Under the pieces are notes generated by a model that was given only the letters and a program-made list of their open reading frames with translations, made no database searches and had not been told where the DNA came from. A DNA stretch of 64,000 nt from Macrocybe gigantea (lineage: Eukaryota > Basidiomycota > Agaricomycetes > Agaricales > Callistosporiaceae), in NCBI GenBank assembly GCA_011319805.1, contig SJRY01000228.1:806001-870000 (forward strand), in the 5' to 3' direction. Positions 22,438 through 34,508 of the stretch are shown here, in pieces; positions within the stretch are counted from its first letter, which is position 1, and each line of letters starts with the position of its first letter. Made by a program: the position numbers and the translations under genes.

Positions 22438-23446
22438 TCATGTTGGTCCATCGGTCGTTATGCGGTCTGGCGAAATACTGCGACTGCGCGAACGATATGA
22501 TCCGGACGGAGACTGCGACCTTGACATGCTAGGTGATGATGTCCTGCTCCCTTTGCGACTGGGACTGGTTGATCGACTTCGACTACGATATGAACCCATG
22601 CTCAGACTCCGGCGTCGACTGGGGCTTCGACTGGGGCTGCGCGAGCGACCGCTTTCACCGTCACTGTCGCTCTTTCCCTCCATGGCATCCAGTAAACGGC
22701 TTTTCCTGGGTCCTATTTCCCCGGTATCTTCCAAAATTTGCCTCTTGCCAATTCTTGGCAGAATAATATCGCAAACTCTCTCTTCGGTTAAGAGGGAATA
22801 CACGAATTCATCCATATATGTCAGGGTATAGCCACCTATCTCCGCTGACAGTCAGTTACTGAGGGCAAATCAAACCCAGAACACGCACTGGTGACTCTCA
22901 TGCGAAGTTTCCTATAGTCCTTCAGCAGAGGTTCTAGAAGTTCATACACTTCAACGGCTCTGAATGTCATCCGTATATAAAGTGCAGCTAACGCGCGCAG
23001 ATACCTACGGAACAGGTCAGAAAGCGCTTGGCAATCAAAGAACGGAAACGCACTTGAATTCATCAGCTTGCATGTACTCAATTAAAATTTCTTTCTCTGG
23101 TTGAATCTGCAAAAGCTTCAGAAGCAGGCAGAGAAATTCGGTGGGCCTCTGGTTCCCGTATACACCGCCAATAGCGTTGAGTTCTATTGCTTTGTCGATG
23201 AGACTGGCCGCTACACAGGTCCAGTCAGGCAGTTCCGACATAAGGCAGACGGAACAGGATTTACCAGTCAGAGCAAAGCAACGCTCTTTCCAATAGGTTG
23301 ATTCGTAGATACGATTTCGGATGACGGTCTCAACCAAAAACTGAGAGAAACAATCGGCTTCGGCAAAGAAGGGACCATATGGTGTCCTTTACCTGGGGAT
23401 TCTGCCCATGTATGGCCTTCGCGCCGGTGATGGTAGTATTAGCCAT
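22438..23446 (-). CDS. PRP38: Pre-mRNA-splicing factor 38
   Basis: Core spliceosomal protein of the tri-snRNP that promotes activation and U4/U6 unwinding. The start MANTTITGAKAIHGQNPQ is the family N-terminus. The Prp38 domain follows, with LVETVIRNRIYESTYWKE, LNAIGGVYGNQRPTEFLCLL, LQADEFKYLRALAALYIR-like helices and MDEFVYSLLTEERVCDIILP. The C-terminal 90 residues are an RS domain with many SRS, RSPSRS and SRSRS repeats, as in metazoan PRPF38A and basidiomycete orthologues, unlike budding yeast. Four or five small introns are required. The frame is intact. Confidence 0.95.
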
Positions 23447-24525
23447 GTTGGTGGTCGATTACGAAACGACGATCTGCTGCAGTGCATTCATCTCTTTGTC
23501 AGCACTCACCATCTACGAGCCGGACATCGTTGGCACTGACAATCCCATGGGCAATAATCATGTTTTGCGCAAACATAGTCGATGGCATGCTGCAGGCGAG
23601 GCACAAGAACCCCAGAGTTTACCCTATACTGGTGATTTGGTACTGTGGCGGCCTTCGCAACCTGCACTTCATATGCCCTCAGCCCGGTCCTATAACAGGG
23701 AAATAAAAGCCCCAGTTCCATGTCGTGCGTAATTCCTACTCATCAAATCCTATTCGTCTGCTTTCAAATGCATCAGTCGAGACATCGAGGCTGGCAAAAT
23801 GTTGCATACGGGCTTCTAGGATACCGAGGACGTTACAGTTCCTGCAACATCTCCTGGGACCGGAATTATCTCTGTATTTGCAGCAATTGGTACCTGTTAT
23901 CAGACCGAAGAGTTGCAGCGATATCGGACCTTGCTGCAGGGCCTCCGCGACTACTCGTGTCTTTTTTATTTTTTGCCCGTCGTCCCACCCACACCATTAT
24001 CAAAGCCTGGCTTACGCAGGCTACTGACTTGTAGCGTCAAGAGTGCGGGCAGATGGTCGTTTGTGATGGTCCACATCCAGAAATTCCTTTCCGGGGACGA
24101 GCCGGCCTTGCGGGAGCTCTCAGACATGCGTTATGAATCGTCAAGCCACCTGTGTTGCAGAGGCCTTTTCTGAACCATCCTGCTACCCTTCAAGGCGGTC
24201 TCGATGGTGCGCCGTATCAAGAAAGCCTCAGAAAGCAGTGTTCACGTTGGTCGGTTAGGCGCCTGAGTACCACTGGTGGCACTTTCCAACCTAGTGGTAA
24301 ACCAGGTGGTCGATAGACTTGGAGATACGTAGCGTACAGATGCTTTTGTAGTGCACATGGTCGTTGAATGAACGCTGTTGTTGTCGGAAAGGGAAAAAAA
24401 AAAACAGCGGAAACCGACCGGTCGTCCGCCTTGGGTGGCTAATCGACTTTACCCGCTCAAGCCACCATCTCGTTTTTACTCTGAGCTTTGCTCGAAGCTT
24501 AGCGTACTTCAAAGTACAGCAAAAA
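23447..24525. other. 1.08 kb without a convincing gene; possible coding relic
   Basis: Upstream of PRP38 and of the PHD gene I cannot build a complete gene. Plus-strand fragments have coding character: around 23838-23954 a stretch reads VPATSPGTGIISVFAAIG and continues to LQGLRD, and around 24040-24300 a frame reads CDGPHPEIPFRGRAGLAGAL with one stop. The frames do not join by plausible introns and I do not recognise a family. The stretch from about 24300 to 24525 looks like the PHD gene's promoter/leader. It includes an A-run at 24398-24407. The region is either a decayed gene or a fast-evolving lineage-specific one. Confidence 0.35.
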
Positions 24526-27500
24526 ATGGCTTCGACGGCCAGTCTACCAGTCTATATGTTGCCTGGTGTCCCTGTTCATCAGCCAACTCACCTTGAGGGG
24601 GATGCGAGCCTTGCAACAGAAATTCTTCCCGGGCCTCCATCACTAGCCGCCATACAACAATCTGCGCAAAAGCGGGATCCCAGAAAGCCTTCTACGCCCC
24701 TCTCCTACCTTCCTCCCTCTGATCCTGGATCCACGTACTCCGGAATTATGCATGGTACTTTGATTGGCCATGACCTCGAGGGCTCCGGCTCGAAGCGTTC
24801 CCGAGTTGACAAGGGGTATGTCGTTTGTCTTTCGTATTCACGGAGCGTAGACGACTGATGCGAGCACTATGTTCATGCCCTCGAATTTTCAACTGTTTTC
24901 TGTCAACCATTTTCCTGAAATTGCATGGCGACCACGTCACTTTTCGCTCCTGAACTCAAAGAACCGCTAGCAGCCGTGCGCAACGTGCCTCAGCTCGCAG
25001 TCAAAACGGAGCCTCCTTCACACCAACTATTAACCCTCCTGCTGACAGCGAGATTACCGTTGTGGATGGGCCCTCATTAGAGGCGGAATCTTCGATGCTC
25101 CTTGATGAAGAGATGCCGATTTCTCGCTCCACTTCAATGCCCAACGTAAAGGAGGGGAAAACAGGCTCCCACGCAGGACGGCCGAGGAGGAGGGACAAAG
25201 GCAAGGAAAAGGAACTGGACATTCCGGTTATCAGAGTGAAGGAGGAGCCAAAATTCGTCTCTCTTCATTCACCGGAGCCCTTCTCCAACATCGTAAGTCA
25301 AAACTGCCTTCGCTGATCTTTATTGATCCCTTGTCCCATCAGCTTAACAATGAAGATCATTGTTCTTCTTGTCGCTCTCAGGGTGCCTTGGTTTACTGCG
25401 ATGGTTGTCCTCGAGCTTTCCATCTTTGGTGTCTAAATCCGCCCGTGGAGAGCATCGATGAGGGCGATAGCAGGTGGTTTTGTCCTAGCTGTATCATCCG
25501 CAAGGTATGCAGACCGTCATGGTTCGCTGTGAATGCTGTCTCTCAGACCAGTCTCAGCATCCACCCTCGAAACCACCACCCTCGCTTCTATCACCACTTA
25601 TATACCAACTGCAAACTTCCATTCCGGTCGAATTTCAGCTGCCAGAGGATATAAGAACGTTTTTTAAAGACGGTGGGTAAACGAAATTTCATACCAGAGT
25701 TTTGTGGAGTAAAACTGCTGCTAGTTGCCACTGGACCTAGAGGTGCATATGTGGATAGTTCAGAAGTCAGGCAACTCCGTCCCAAGTAAGCCTTCGCCAT
25801 CCCTCGAAACGCATATATTGAGACTCTCCGTAGCCGCCATACCCAGCTGGAAGATCGGGATGCCTACCGACTGAAGGACAAGAACAATGCACCCGTACTT
25901 TGTTTTCGGTGTGGCAAATCAGCACTCGCTGAAGATCTCACTGCTGCTACACCCGCTTCGAAGCGCGCAAGAAGGTCTTCAGCTAAGACAGGTACTTGGA
26001 AAAGCATCATTTCGTGTGATTACTGCAATTTGCACTGGCACCTGGACTGCCTGGACCCGCCTTTACCCTCAATACCGCCTTTCATGAAGAAATGGATGTG
26101 CCCTAACCATGCAGAACAGATTCTAGTATGTTCATCGTTGTATATTAATCCCCACTTTTCTGACGTCTTCTAGCCATCCAAACGGCGGATTCCCAAACAG
26201 GGCATGCCGCCTATTGATATCGCAAAACCTCATCAGTTTAATAACGGGAACGTTGAAATTATCCATCCGGAAGCTACTCACCCATTACAAACCATGTCCA
26301 AAATTGCCGTTGACGAAGTTTTAATTAACGGTCGCAGATACAGAGTCCCAGAGCGCGTAGTAATCCTGGATTTCTGGAACAAACTCAACAAAGTCGAACA
26401 GCCGAAAAGGTATCTCTACTGCAACACTCTTTCGTGTGAAGTTTTAACGAGAGTGGATACATGTAGAGCAATAAATTCTGATTCGAGAATGTCCTCTCCA
26501 TTGACTTCCCTCAGTTCTCTGGACGACATTAATGAACAGGGAAGCGGAAACGATTTTTCTGACCAGGACATGACCGAGCTCAAGGCGGCCCACGTAAGCT
26601 CATGTTCAATCTTCTCACCTCCATGCTCAGCGTTCTTTTTAGTTGCTCTGTTCTCTACGACGTCCACACGTTGATGGTATCAGGGCTAGGGTCCTCGTTA
26701 ATGGCACTCACGGAGCGACTAAGGCAGATGCCGCGGTACAGACCGAATCTGACAGCTTCTCTGCAGCAACGCCTATGATGAGCTATAACACCTCGGCCAA
26801 GGTAGACCACTTGACTCATATCGTTTGCACGTGCGTGTGTTGACGGATTCCACTCTTCATAGAGAACGGCGTCTAAAGCCTTTGAGTCCAAGCACTCCCA
26901 CTCGAGTGCAGACGCAAAGCGTCGCAAGTCCACTCACATAGCAGCGCCTGGACCCAGTGATCGGGAATTACGCTCAAAGACAAAACATCAGGACTTCATC
27001 AATGCCGAGACGTCACTTTCGAGGGTACGTGGAACGGTTTCTTCGTCTCAGCTAAAAGGTTGATCTTTTAGGACAGATTTCCTTGCGAAAGGCAGCGGAT
27101 TCCAGTAGAGAAAGCATCCAAGTCGATAACGCTATGCCCAGCGCACCTCAATCGGTTGGGGGAAAAGCTCGCCCTCATATCAAGGTTGGTTGCGTACAAC
27201 GATACCTTTGATCATTAAACTCATATTTGTAGGTGGAAGAAACTGAACTAGATAACCCTTTCAATGGCCAGGAACACCTGGACCAGGATTCTATGTCGAC
27301 GTTCCTCCCCGCAATCAAGGTATGTCTACTAGATGCTTTGGACCTTGTACCATCGTTCATGATGAGAGCTTCATCATTCAGGTAACACCGAAACGCCCAC
27401 GCGGTGGTCGTCGCCCAGGGCCGAGAATTCCGATAGATCGTCACTCGGAGGATAGAAAAGAGAGACAACCACGGAGACCCAAGGAGAGAGATACGCGGGA

Positions 27501-27756
27501 CAGCGGCAACAAGGATATGGCAGAGGCTATTGACCAAAATGACAACCGAGATGCCAAAGAAAGGGAACGGCGCAAGGCTCTGCGCACTCCAGGTCGTGCC
27601 GCAGCTACTTCGGTTTCGGTTCTAGTACCGTCTTCTGCTCCAGCGACGCCGACGCTTAAGATTCGGCTGCCACGTCTCAACAGCATGAATTTTGCTCACG
27701 CGAATTCTTCTACGGCCAGCGTAACTATAGCTGGCGACATGTCGACACGCTCATAG
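24526..27756 (+). CDS. Two-PHD-finger chromatin protein, Rco1/PHF12-like
   Basis: Nuclear reader protein. The first PHD finger is complete: EDHCSSCRSQGALVYCDGCP, then FHLWCLNPP and RWFCPSCI. After a conserved linker (LPEDIRTFF, GAYVDSSEVRQ, RDAYRLKD) a second zinc module follows. It has VLCFRCGKSAL, ISCDYCNLHWHLDCLDPPLP and KKWMCPNHAEQ. Conserved downstream text is PSKRRIPKQGMPPIDI and QFNNGNVEIIHPE. The C-terminus is basic and low-complexity with a predicted NLS (TPKRPRGGRRPGPR). The pair of PHD fingers flanking a linker resembles Rco1/PHF12 of Rpd3S/Sin3-type histone deacetylase complexes, but the exact orthology is an inference. About eight introns; the last exon stops at 27756. Confidence 0.8.
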
Positions 27757-27940
27757 TAATCGTGTCCAAGCTTCCATCGGTGACCATTGTCGCTGATTAT
27801 AAGCTAGTCTAGTTTTTAATATTTTATGTAGATCAAGGAAATAACTGGCTGTTCAGATCTACCTTGCAGTTCCGTCACACGTGATGGCGTCACTACTTTG
27901 ATTGAATCTACACATTTCAAGTCTTCAAGCCTACACAACG

Positions 27941-30850
27941 ATGTCAACTGAATCTCTACAGCACCTCGTGGAAGAGTGGTTGCGTTTAGACAAAGTACGC
28001 CCCACATTCTGCTGGGTGCCTCTCGATTCGTACCTCACATGCTTAGAACGAGGCCACACTTCGAGAAGTACGGGATCTCTGGTATGCTGGCAACGTTGAC
28101 GAATTGGAAAAGCGTATGAGGTACAAATCATAATCCGATTCATGAGCCAATCCATAGCTTCTCTAATTCTCGTCAAGATCTCGCATCTCGTTTGGCACTG
28201 CAGGTAACGATACATATGTACTTCTAACTCCCAAAACGTATCCGATCACAACCAGGTTTACGTGGCAGAATGGAGGCTGGTTGGGCTAGGATGAATGGTA
28301 GGCTTCATTAGAACCAGATATCGTCATGATTAACGTGTGCGTGTCAAGACCTGATCATTATCCAGGCTACCCAGGTCTGGCACATGTAATCGAGGCGTGA
28401 TGCTCCCGGAGTGCTTAAACTATCGTCGCAGGGTCTCTGCGAATATGTAATGCAAAACATACCACAGGCTGCGGTTCGAGGCGTAGTTATTGGCCACGAC
28501 CATCGACACAATTCATCTCGATGGGCGAACCTTACCGCAGCTGCCTTTCTTGTGAAAGGAATGAAGGTCTATCTTCTCAACGGCGTCGTGCTAACGCCTC
28601 TGTTAGTTTTCTCTTTGACTTGTACGAAGTCCTTGGTATTTATTTTGGTACCTTCAGGGTTCCTTTTAGTGTCAAAAAACTGAATGCCAGTTGCGGTGTA
28701 ATGATCACAGGCAAGATACTCAATTTTTTGCTCTGACCCGGCTCTGTAGTAACTCGTTCGCTAGCTAGCCATAACCCTAAAGTTTGCTACAGTGCTCATT
28801 CACCTTGTACCTGGCTTACATTTTTTTTCAGCAGGACAACGGTTACAAGGCAAGATATTCTTCTTCTCAATGCTGAGCTCTCTTTCCCGATACGAACATC
28901 TACAAGGTATATTGGGAAAACGCCGTTCAGGTAGTCCTTTCGCCTCCGAGGAGATCCTCATTCTGAACGCAAAAAGATCATAGCTCCACACGACGAAGGG
29001 ATCGCAGAAGCCATCCGCGCTAATCTTGAGCCTCTGACCTGGTCCACTGAAGAAATGGTTTCGTCCCCTCTATGTATAGATCCAACAAAGGAAGTCACGG
29101 ATGCATATTTTATGGAGCTGTCCTCTCTCAACAAAACGAAGTATGTTTCCATGCCTTTTATGCAATAATTAATCAGTATCTGAGCCAGGACCTTGAACGA
29201 GACGACGCCATTGAGATTCGTGAACACCTCCATGCATGGCGTCAGTGATACCTTTGCAAAAAGGGCGTTTTCAGACTTTGGTTTTCGGCCTTTCGTCCCG
29301 GTTCCGGAACAACAGCACCCAGACCCTGATTTCCCAACTGTGTTGTTCCCAAACCCAGAGGAAAAAGGTAAACACGAATACCTGACTCGTTATTACATAC
29401 CGACGTTTCACCGTCTAGGCGCCTTGGTACGGAGATTTTGGGACTTCGAACCATTCTTGTATCTTTCATGACATGCCGAAGGATCTTGCCCTGCAGACTG
29501 CAAATGACGCAAAGATTTCATACGTGTTAGCTCAGGACCCTGACTCCGATCGGTTCTCAGCAGCAGAAAAGTGGTATTGTTTTGGATTTATTCCCGCATG
29601 TTTACACTTATACCTTGTCAAAGTCAATCCGGAGAATGGTCGATATTCACCGGCGACCAGCTCGGCTCTCTCTTCGCTAGTTGGGTGCTGGAACAGTACA
29701 AATTGGCGGAGAAGCCGCTAGAGAAGTTGGCAATGGTCGCATCAACTGTTAGCTCGAAAATGCTCGAATCCATGGCCAAAGTCGAAGGCTTCAAGTTCGC
29801 TGAATGCCTCACAGGTCCATTGTCCTGAATCTAATCGTGAAAGCCATCCCTCATCTTGTTAAAGGATTCAAATATATTGGAAATACGGCTCTGAATCTAG
29901 AGAGACAAGGTTATCAGGTTCCATTTGGATACGAGGAAGCCATAGGCTTCATGTTCGGTTCCTATATCCGCGACAAAGACGGCATAGCTGCCTCGGCGAG
30001 TACTCGTCCCCCTAACAGCACTCGCATACGACTGATCTCATACTTCTGCAACTAGGTCTTGTTTGCTGAACTTGTCGCCCACTTGCGCGGTCAAGGAAAG
30101 ACCGCGAAATCGTATCTTCAGGAACTTTATAAGAAGTACGTCATGTCGGCTCTGGAATTGAGCTTTGACGGAAACCTTACTTACCACTATAGATACGGAT
30201 ATTTCCAGGTAAGCGCAGTCGCTATGCGTATCAGCTACGGATTCAAGAAAGCGGACTTATTACCACCTGCAAGACCAGCAACAACTATTTTGTCTGCGCG
30301 GAGCCTCAAATTATAGACGGGATATTTCAACGCTTACGCAATTTTGTGAGTGATAACCTCCAGACAAGCAATTAATAACATCGAGACAGAACCCGAAAGA
30401 CCCGACATGCGATCTCCCCTCTTATCCAACTGAAATTGCTTCTTTCAAAATAACCCGCGTTGTCGATCTTACCATTGGGTACGACAGCGACAAACCCCGA
30501 CGTACCGACCTGCACTGCCTTTATCTTCTGGTCATATGATTCAGTTCAGGGGAGAGGATGTTCGGAATGAGACGAGGATCACGCTTACCGTAAGGTGGGT
30601 CATACCTTCAACCATCTCAACATTTTATGTAAATCATGTCCAATAGGACGAGTGGCACAGAACCGAAGGTATGGACAGGCATGCTCAGTCCAGACAAAAC
30701 CTTATTCATGGGTCAATGCAGATCAAGTACTACCTCGAAGGTAGTGGGATAGACGCTACGTCGGTGGCAGCGGTGTTACCTGCAGTTGTTCATGACCTTG
30801 CGACTGAATGGCTTGAAGCTGAGAAACATGGCGTAGAATCACCGCAGTAG
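27941..30850 (+). CDS. Phosphohexomutase of the PGM2/phosphopentomutase type, frameshifted near 3' end
   Basis: Interconverts phospho-sugars (phosphoribose and/or phosphoglucose) in the cytosol. Signatures in order are ISFGTAGLRGRMEAGWARMN, VVIGHDHRHNSSRWANL, the active-site serine loop [20 protein letters not shown], the metal loop AQDPDSDRFSAAE and IFTGDQLGSLFASWVLEQY. Then come the sugar loop PFGYEEAIGFMFG, SYLQELYKKYGYF and the phosphate loop RTSGTEPKIKYYLEGSG. The closest families are yeast Prm15 and human PGM2. At least 14 introns; three need GC donors (28711-28764, 28850-28906, 29996-30055). Within the last large exon, LTIGYDSDKP and PTYRPALPLSSGHMIQF are in different frames, consistent with one missing C in the C4 run 30495-30498. 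Confidence 0.9.
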
Positions 30851-30907
30851 TGGTGGAACTATTGCTAGAAATTAATCATGAAGGCATATACACCTTTCAG
30901 CGTGATA

Positions 30908-32923
30908 TCACACAATCCTTGACCTCCGTTCTGAGTCCATGGTTTTAATCTTCTCCCATGTTTTTATAGACAGCTCAGGCTCTTGTAACACATATGACAA
31001 TAATCTATGTCGCATTCATTAGGCAATGGAACCATGGCATAGCTTCGGTTAAAATATTCACCTTGCAAAGAGCAACCGATAAATGAGATCGTCGGATGTC
31101 ACACCTTGAGAGGTACTATCCTCAGAGCCAGTGGCGGGATTAAATTTTCGTTCATTCACGAAGTCGTCTTGAATATGCTGACAGATATTAATGTGTTCAG
31201 CATCAGTAACTTGCACATAAAGCATAAGAATGGCATGCACCTCAGCAATTTTTCCATCTATTGTAATTTGCCCCAGAGTTGCACTGCCCAACAATGCTCG
31301 AAATTCTTCTAATTTCTCCTGGGATGGCGTAATGATTTGATCGGCAGGCTTGTAAAGCGACGCAACTAAATCCTCGGTCTCAACCACTTTCAATGGCATA
31401 ACGATATTTGTCTGTCAAACATGATTCGATCTATTGGATCCGATCAAGCTTCTCACTTACTCGAAAAAGAACACTCTTCCTTGCTTCACTGATTACCAGA
31501 AATGCGACGTCGGACTCGAAGGCATATTTACTGTACGGAAATACATATTTGAGTGTTTGGGTGTTGATCATTTCTTGAACGGCTCGTATGTTGGCTATTC
31601 CTGCGGCGAGGGTAACAGGTCAGCGACATTCACGCGCAGAGGTATCAATCATCAAGCCCTCACCATGATCTGCGATCTTCCCTTCGGTGATGCCGCCCTC
31701 AGTGACAATTGCTACACATCCGTGTGGCAGTTGAAGCCACCCGCTTCGTAAGCCTTCGTTCCCGAATTCCGGAGAGTAATTCGCCGTGTTTACTGACTCC
31801 AGTGAGAGAGGCATCGTGACTACGAGAGGGAGTAAAAGAGGTAGGACGTGAGTTAAAGCAGGTATATGCAAGGGATTGGTGGGCGATGGGAACCGAGATA
31901 ACGTTATTGCAGGAGGGAGGATTGGTGGTTGCCTGGATTGCCTACTCTCGGGATAAATGTCGTGCTAGAAAGAAAAAGAGCGCAAGGTCCCACGTACACC
32001 CTTGAGATGGAACTCAAAAGGATCCATTTTGTAGCCTCTATGTCTCCGGCTAGACCCTCTTTCGCAACCCACTGTACGAGCTCGTCCCAGACATCCTCCA
32101 CAGATCCCTGTTTAACGGCCGTGAGCGGAAATTGGCGGGGTACCAGCGTGCGATCAATGCGTCGAAAACAAAGTACATGGAGGGTTGGGACGTCGGGCAC
32201 CTCTTCGGAGTCGGTATCCATGTAGAGCCTGTCGATACGATGTACGAAAGTTATGCCAGCTACAGAAGATGAATCAACTTACGGTTCTGACGACAAAATG
32301 CCCACAAAATCAATCAAATCAGTAGATTTAAATGATTCGGGAGAGGTTGTGTTATAGATCTGCATAAAAATGGAAGCTGAAAATTCACAACCCTATGAAG
32401 AGCGTAGATATTCAAACTACCTTGGCTTGAAGTCCGATATGCGGTGCGCCCGGCACGGGAAACTTTTCTGGTAATGACATAGTGAAATCAGGAAGTGGGT
32501 CTTTATCCCTTTCCAGACCACGTTTACACCACGCAGACTCGCCGGGACAGATACGGCCCAGACGACGGTGCAATCCCTAAGATTGTTCACGAGATAACTC
32601 TGACCTAATTCTGCGCTAGGTGTAGAACGGGATATACCCCAACCGCCGCAAGAGCCGTCTTTCGTCTTGGCCAAATATATTTCAGACGACAGAGATGTGT
32701 CCTGGACCATAGCCCTAAAGCGAACGAGTGACCGATCTTTATGGGATGCAGGGGGTGTCTGCGGGGTCAAGGAGGGCACTTGATCAAAATCTGGGAACAG
32801 AGATGAGAAATGCGAGGAGACAATAGCAGGAAAATTGTCGAGTTCATCGGCTGCATTGCGGAAGAGGTCGAGGACGACGGTGGTCGGGTCGTTGAGGGCG
32901 TTAGGGTGAGAAGAGGACGGCAT
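30908..32923 (-). CDS. MCMBP: MCM complex-binding protein, frameshifted once in this sequence
   Basis: Binds MCM2-7 and helps unload or assemble it; nuclear. The N-terminal part begins MPSSSHPNALNDPTTVVLDL and has VPSLTPQTPP and RFRAMVQDTSLSSEIYLAK, the conserved MCMBP core. Next come CTVVWAVSVP, ESAWCKRGLERDKDPLPDF, STDLIDFVGILS, LHVLCFRRID, ALTHVLPLLLPLVVTMPLSLE and GWLQLPHGC. The last intron joins LIYRLLFAR to LLSYVLQEPELSIKTWEKIK, then ERRSRIV and a stop at 30908. The shift lies between SVP and GESAW: one C/G is missing in plus-strand 32542-32546. An ATG further upstream (33103) is excluded because the divergent CDC50 gene starts at 32964. Confidence 0.88.
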
Positions 32924-32963
32924 GCTTATGTAAGTAAGCACAGTTTGATCCCAGACAGTCATC
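32924..32963. promoter_or_regulatory. 40-bp divergent start-to-start interval MCMBP/CDC50
   Basis: Only 40 bp lie between the two inferred start codons. Transcription start sites and core promoters must therefore overlap the opposite gene's first exon, or one start lies elsewhere. No TATA-like element is visible. Confidence 0.5.
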
Positions 32964-34377
32964 ATGGGCCTCTTCAATCGCAGCCAGCGCGACGACAGCA
33001 AGAAGGACAAGGCCAGCTGGAGACGGCCAGCTAGTACGTCTCCTAATAGCTCAGCAAGTATTGGACTTGCGAATTCATTCTTGCAGATACCGCCTTTAAA
33101 CAACAGCGTCTCAAGGCATGGCAGCCCATCCTCACGCCCAAGACTGTCCTCCCTACCTTCTTCATCATCGGGATCCTATTTGCTCCTATAGGCGGCTTAC
33201 TTATCTGGGGCTCGTCTCTCGTGTCGGAAATGACATTTGACTACTCCGAATGCGAGAAACTTACACCCTCGGAATCCAATTCCTCACTTTCCTTTTTCGA
33301 TATGCCCCCTAACAAATATTCGTACCGACTGCGCTCTTCTGACGCAAAGAGCGCGAACCCAACTACCCCACGATACGCATTTTTGAACAACACATCCAAC
33401 GATACCGTCATCGATGTTTCCGCCAAACTGCAATGCATTGTCGAGTTCGATGTCCCAGCCGACCTGAAACACACAGCCCTTTTCTACTATAAGCTCACAA
33501 ACTTCTTTCAAAATCATCGACGTTATGTCAAAAGCTTTAATTCCGATCAATTAAAGGGAAAGGCGGTATCTCCTCATGACTTGGATACCAGTGACTGTAA
33601 ACCTCTGTCAACTATTGATGGCGTGGCCATTTATCCATGTGGCCTAATCGCGAATTCTCTTTTCAACGGTGCCATTTCCTTGCCTTCTCCTAATGCTCGA
33701 TTTCTTACATCGGCTTTTCGATCTAGACACATTCTCGAATCCTTTGCTTCTGAACCCGTCCGGTGGTGATACGACTCCCCAGTTCTATGAATTTACTTCG
33801 AATGGCATTGCTTGGCCAGGTGAAGCCAAGAAATATACGAAAACCACCAGCTACAAACTGAACGAGATTGTTCCTCCACCGAATTGGCGCAAACGTTTCC
33901 CAGACGGATATACGGAAGAAAACCCTCCTCCAGACCTGCAGGACGACCAGCATTTCCAGAACTGGATGCGTACCGCAGGGCTTCCGACGTTCACCAAGCT
34001 ATATGGCAGAAATGATACCCAGGACATGGTTAAGGGACGGTATCGTGTCATAATTGGCCTGAGTCGGTATTTTTCTTTCGGCAATGGCTGTGACGTATCT
34101 CAATATCTAGCGAACAGATTTCCCTGTTCTACCTTACCAGGGAACCAAGTCATTTGTTATCTCGACAGTATCCTGGATAGGCGGCAAGAATCCATTTCTG
34201 GGCTGGGCCTACGTAGCAGCTGCCAGTCTGTTCGTGCTTCTTGCCATCCTTGGCACAATTCGGCACCTCATCAAACCAAGGTATCTGTCTTGGATCTGCC
34301 ATCCTCAGTCATCATGCTAATATAACGCGAACTTGTAGACGCCTTGGCGACATGTCGCTTTTGTCTTGGAACCGATG
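32964..34377 (+). CDS. CDC50: CDC50/LEM3-family flippase beta subunit
   Basis: Non-catalytic partner of P4-ATPase phospholipid flippases, needed for their ER exit and activity. The N-terminus is cytosolic and basic, with WRRPANTAFKQQRLKAWQP, a family hallmark. The first membrane helix follows (VLPTFFIIGILFAPIGGLLI), then a lumenal domain with CEKLTP, paired cysteines (CKPLSTIDGVAIYPCGLIAN) and N-glycosylation sites. IAWPGEAKKY and WMRTAGLPTF are conserved blocks. The second helix is YVAAASLFVLLAILGTI, and the short tail ends LSLLSWNR-like at 34377. All exons join in frame. Which of Cdc50, Lem3 or Crf1 it corresponds to cannot be told; basidiomycetes usually have few copies. Confidence 0.93.
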
Positions 34378-34508
34378 ATAGTTCTTACATTTGTGTCCTT
34401 TATAAACTTAGCGCCGACGACGCACTTGTGTTCGGCTTGGTGCTGTAACTGGATTAAATCCTTTACATTAATAGCCAACGGTAGATTGCGCGCATGTGAT
34501 TGTAGTAT

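Noticed and set aside
31058..31399. MCMBP ending at LLFAR (stop at 31058)
   Set aside because: That stop lies inside a GT-AG intron; splicing adds the conserved C-terminal helix with SIKTWEKIK and ERRSR and ends at 30908.
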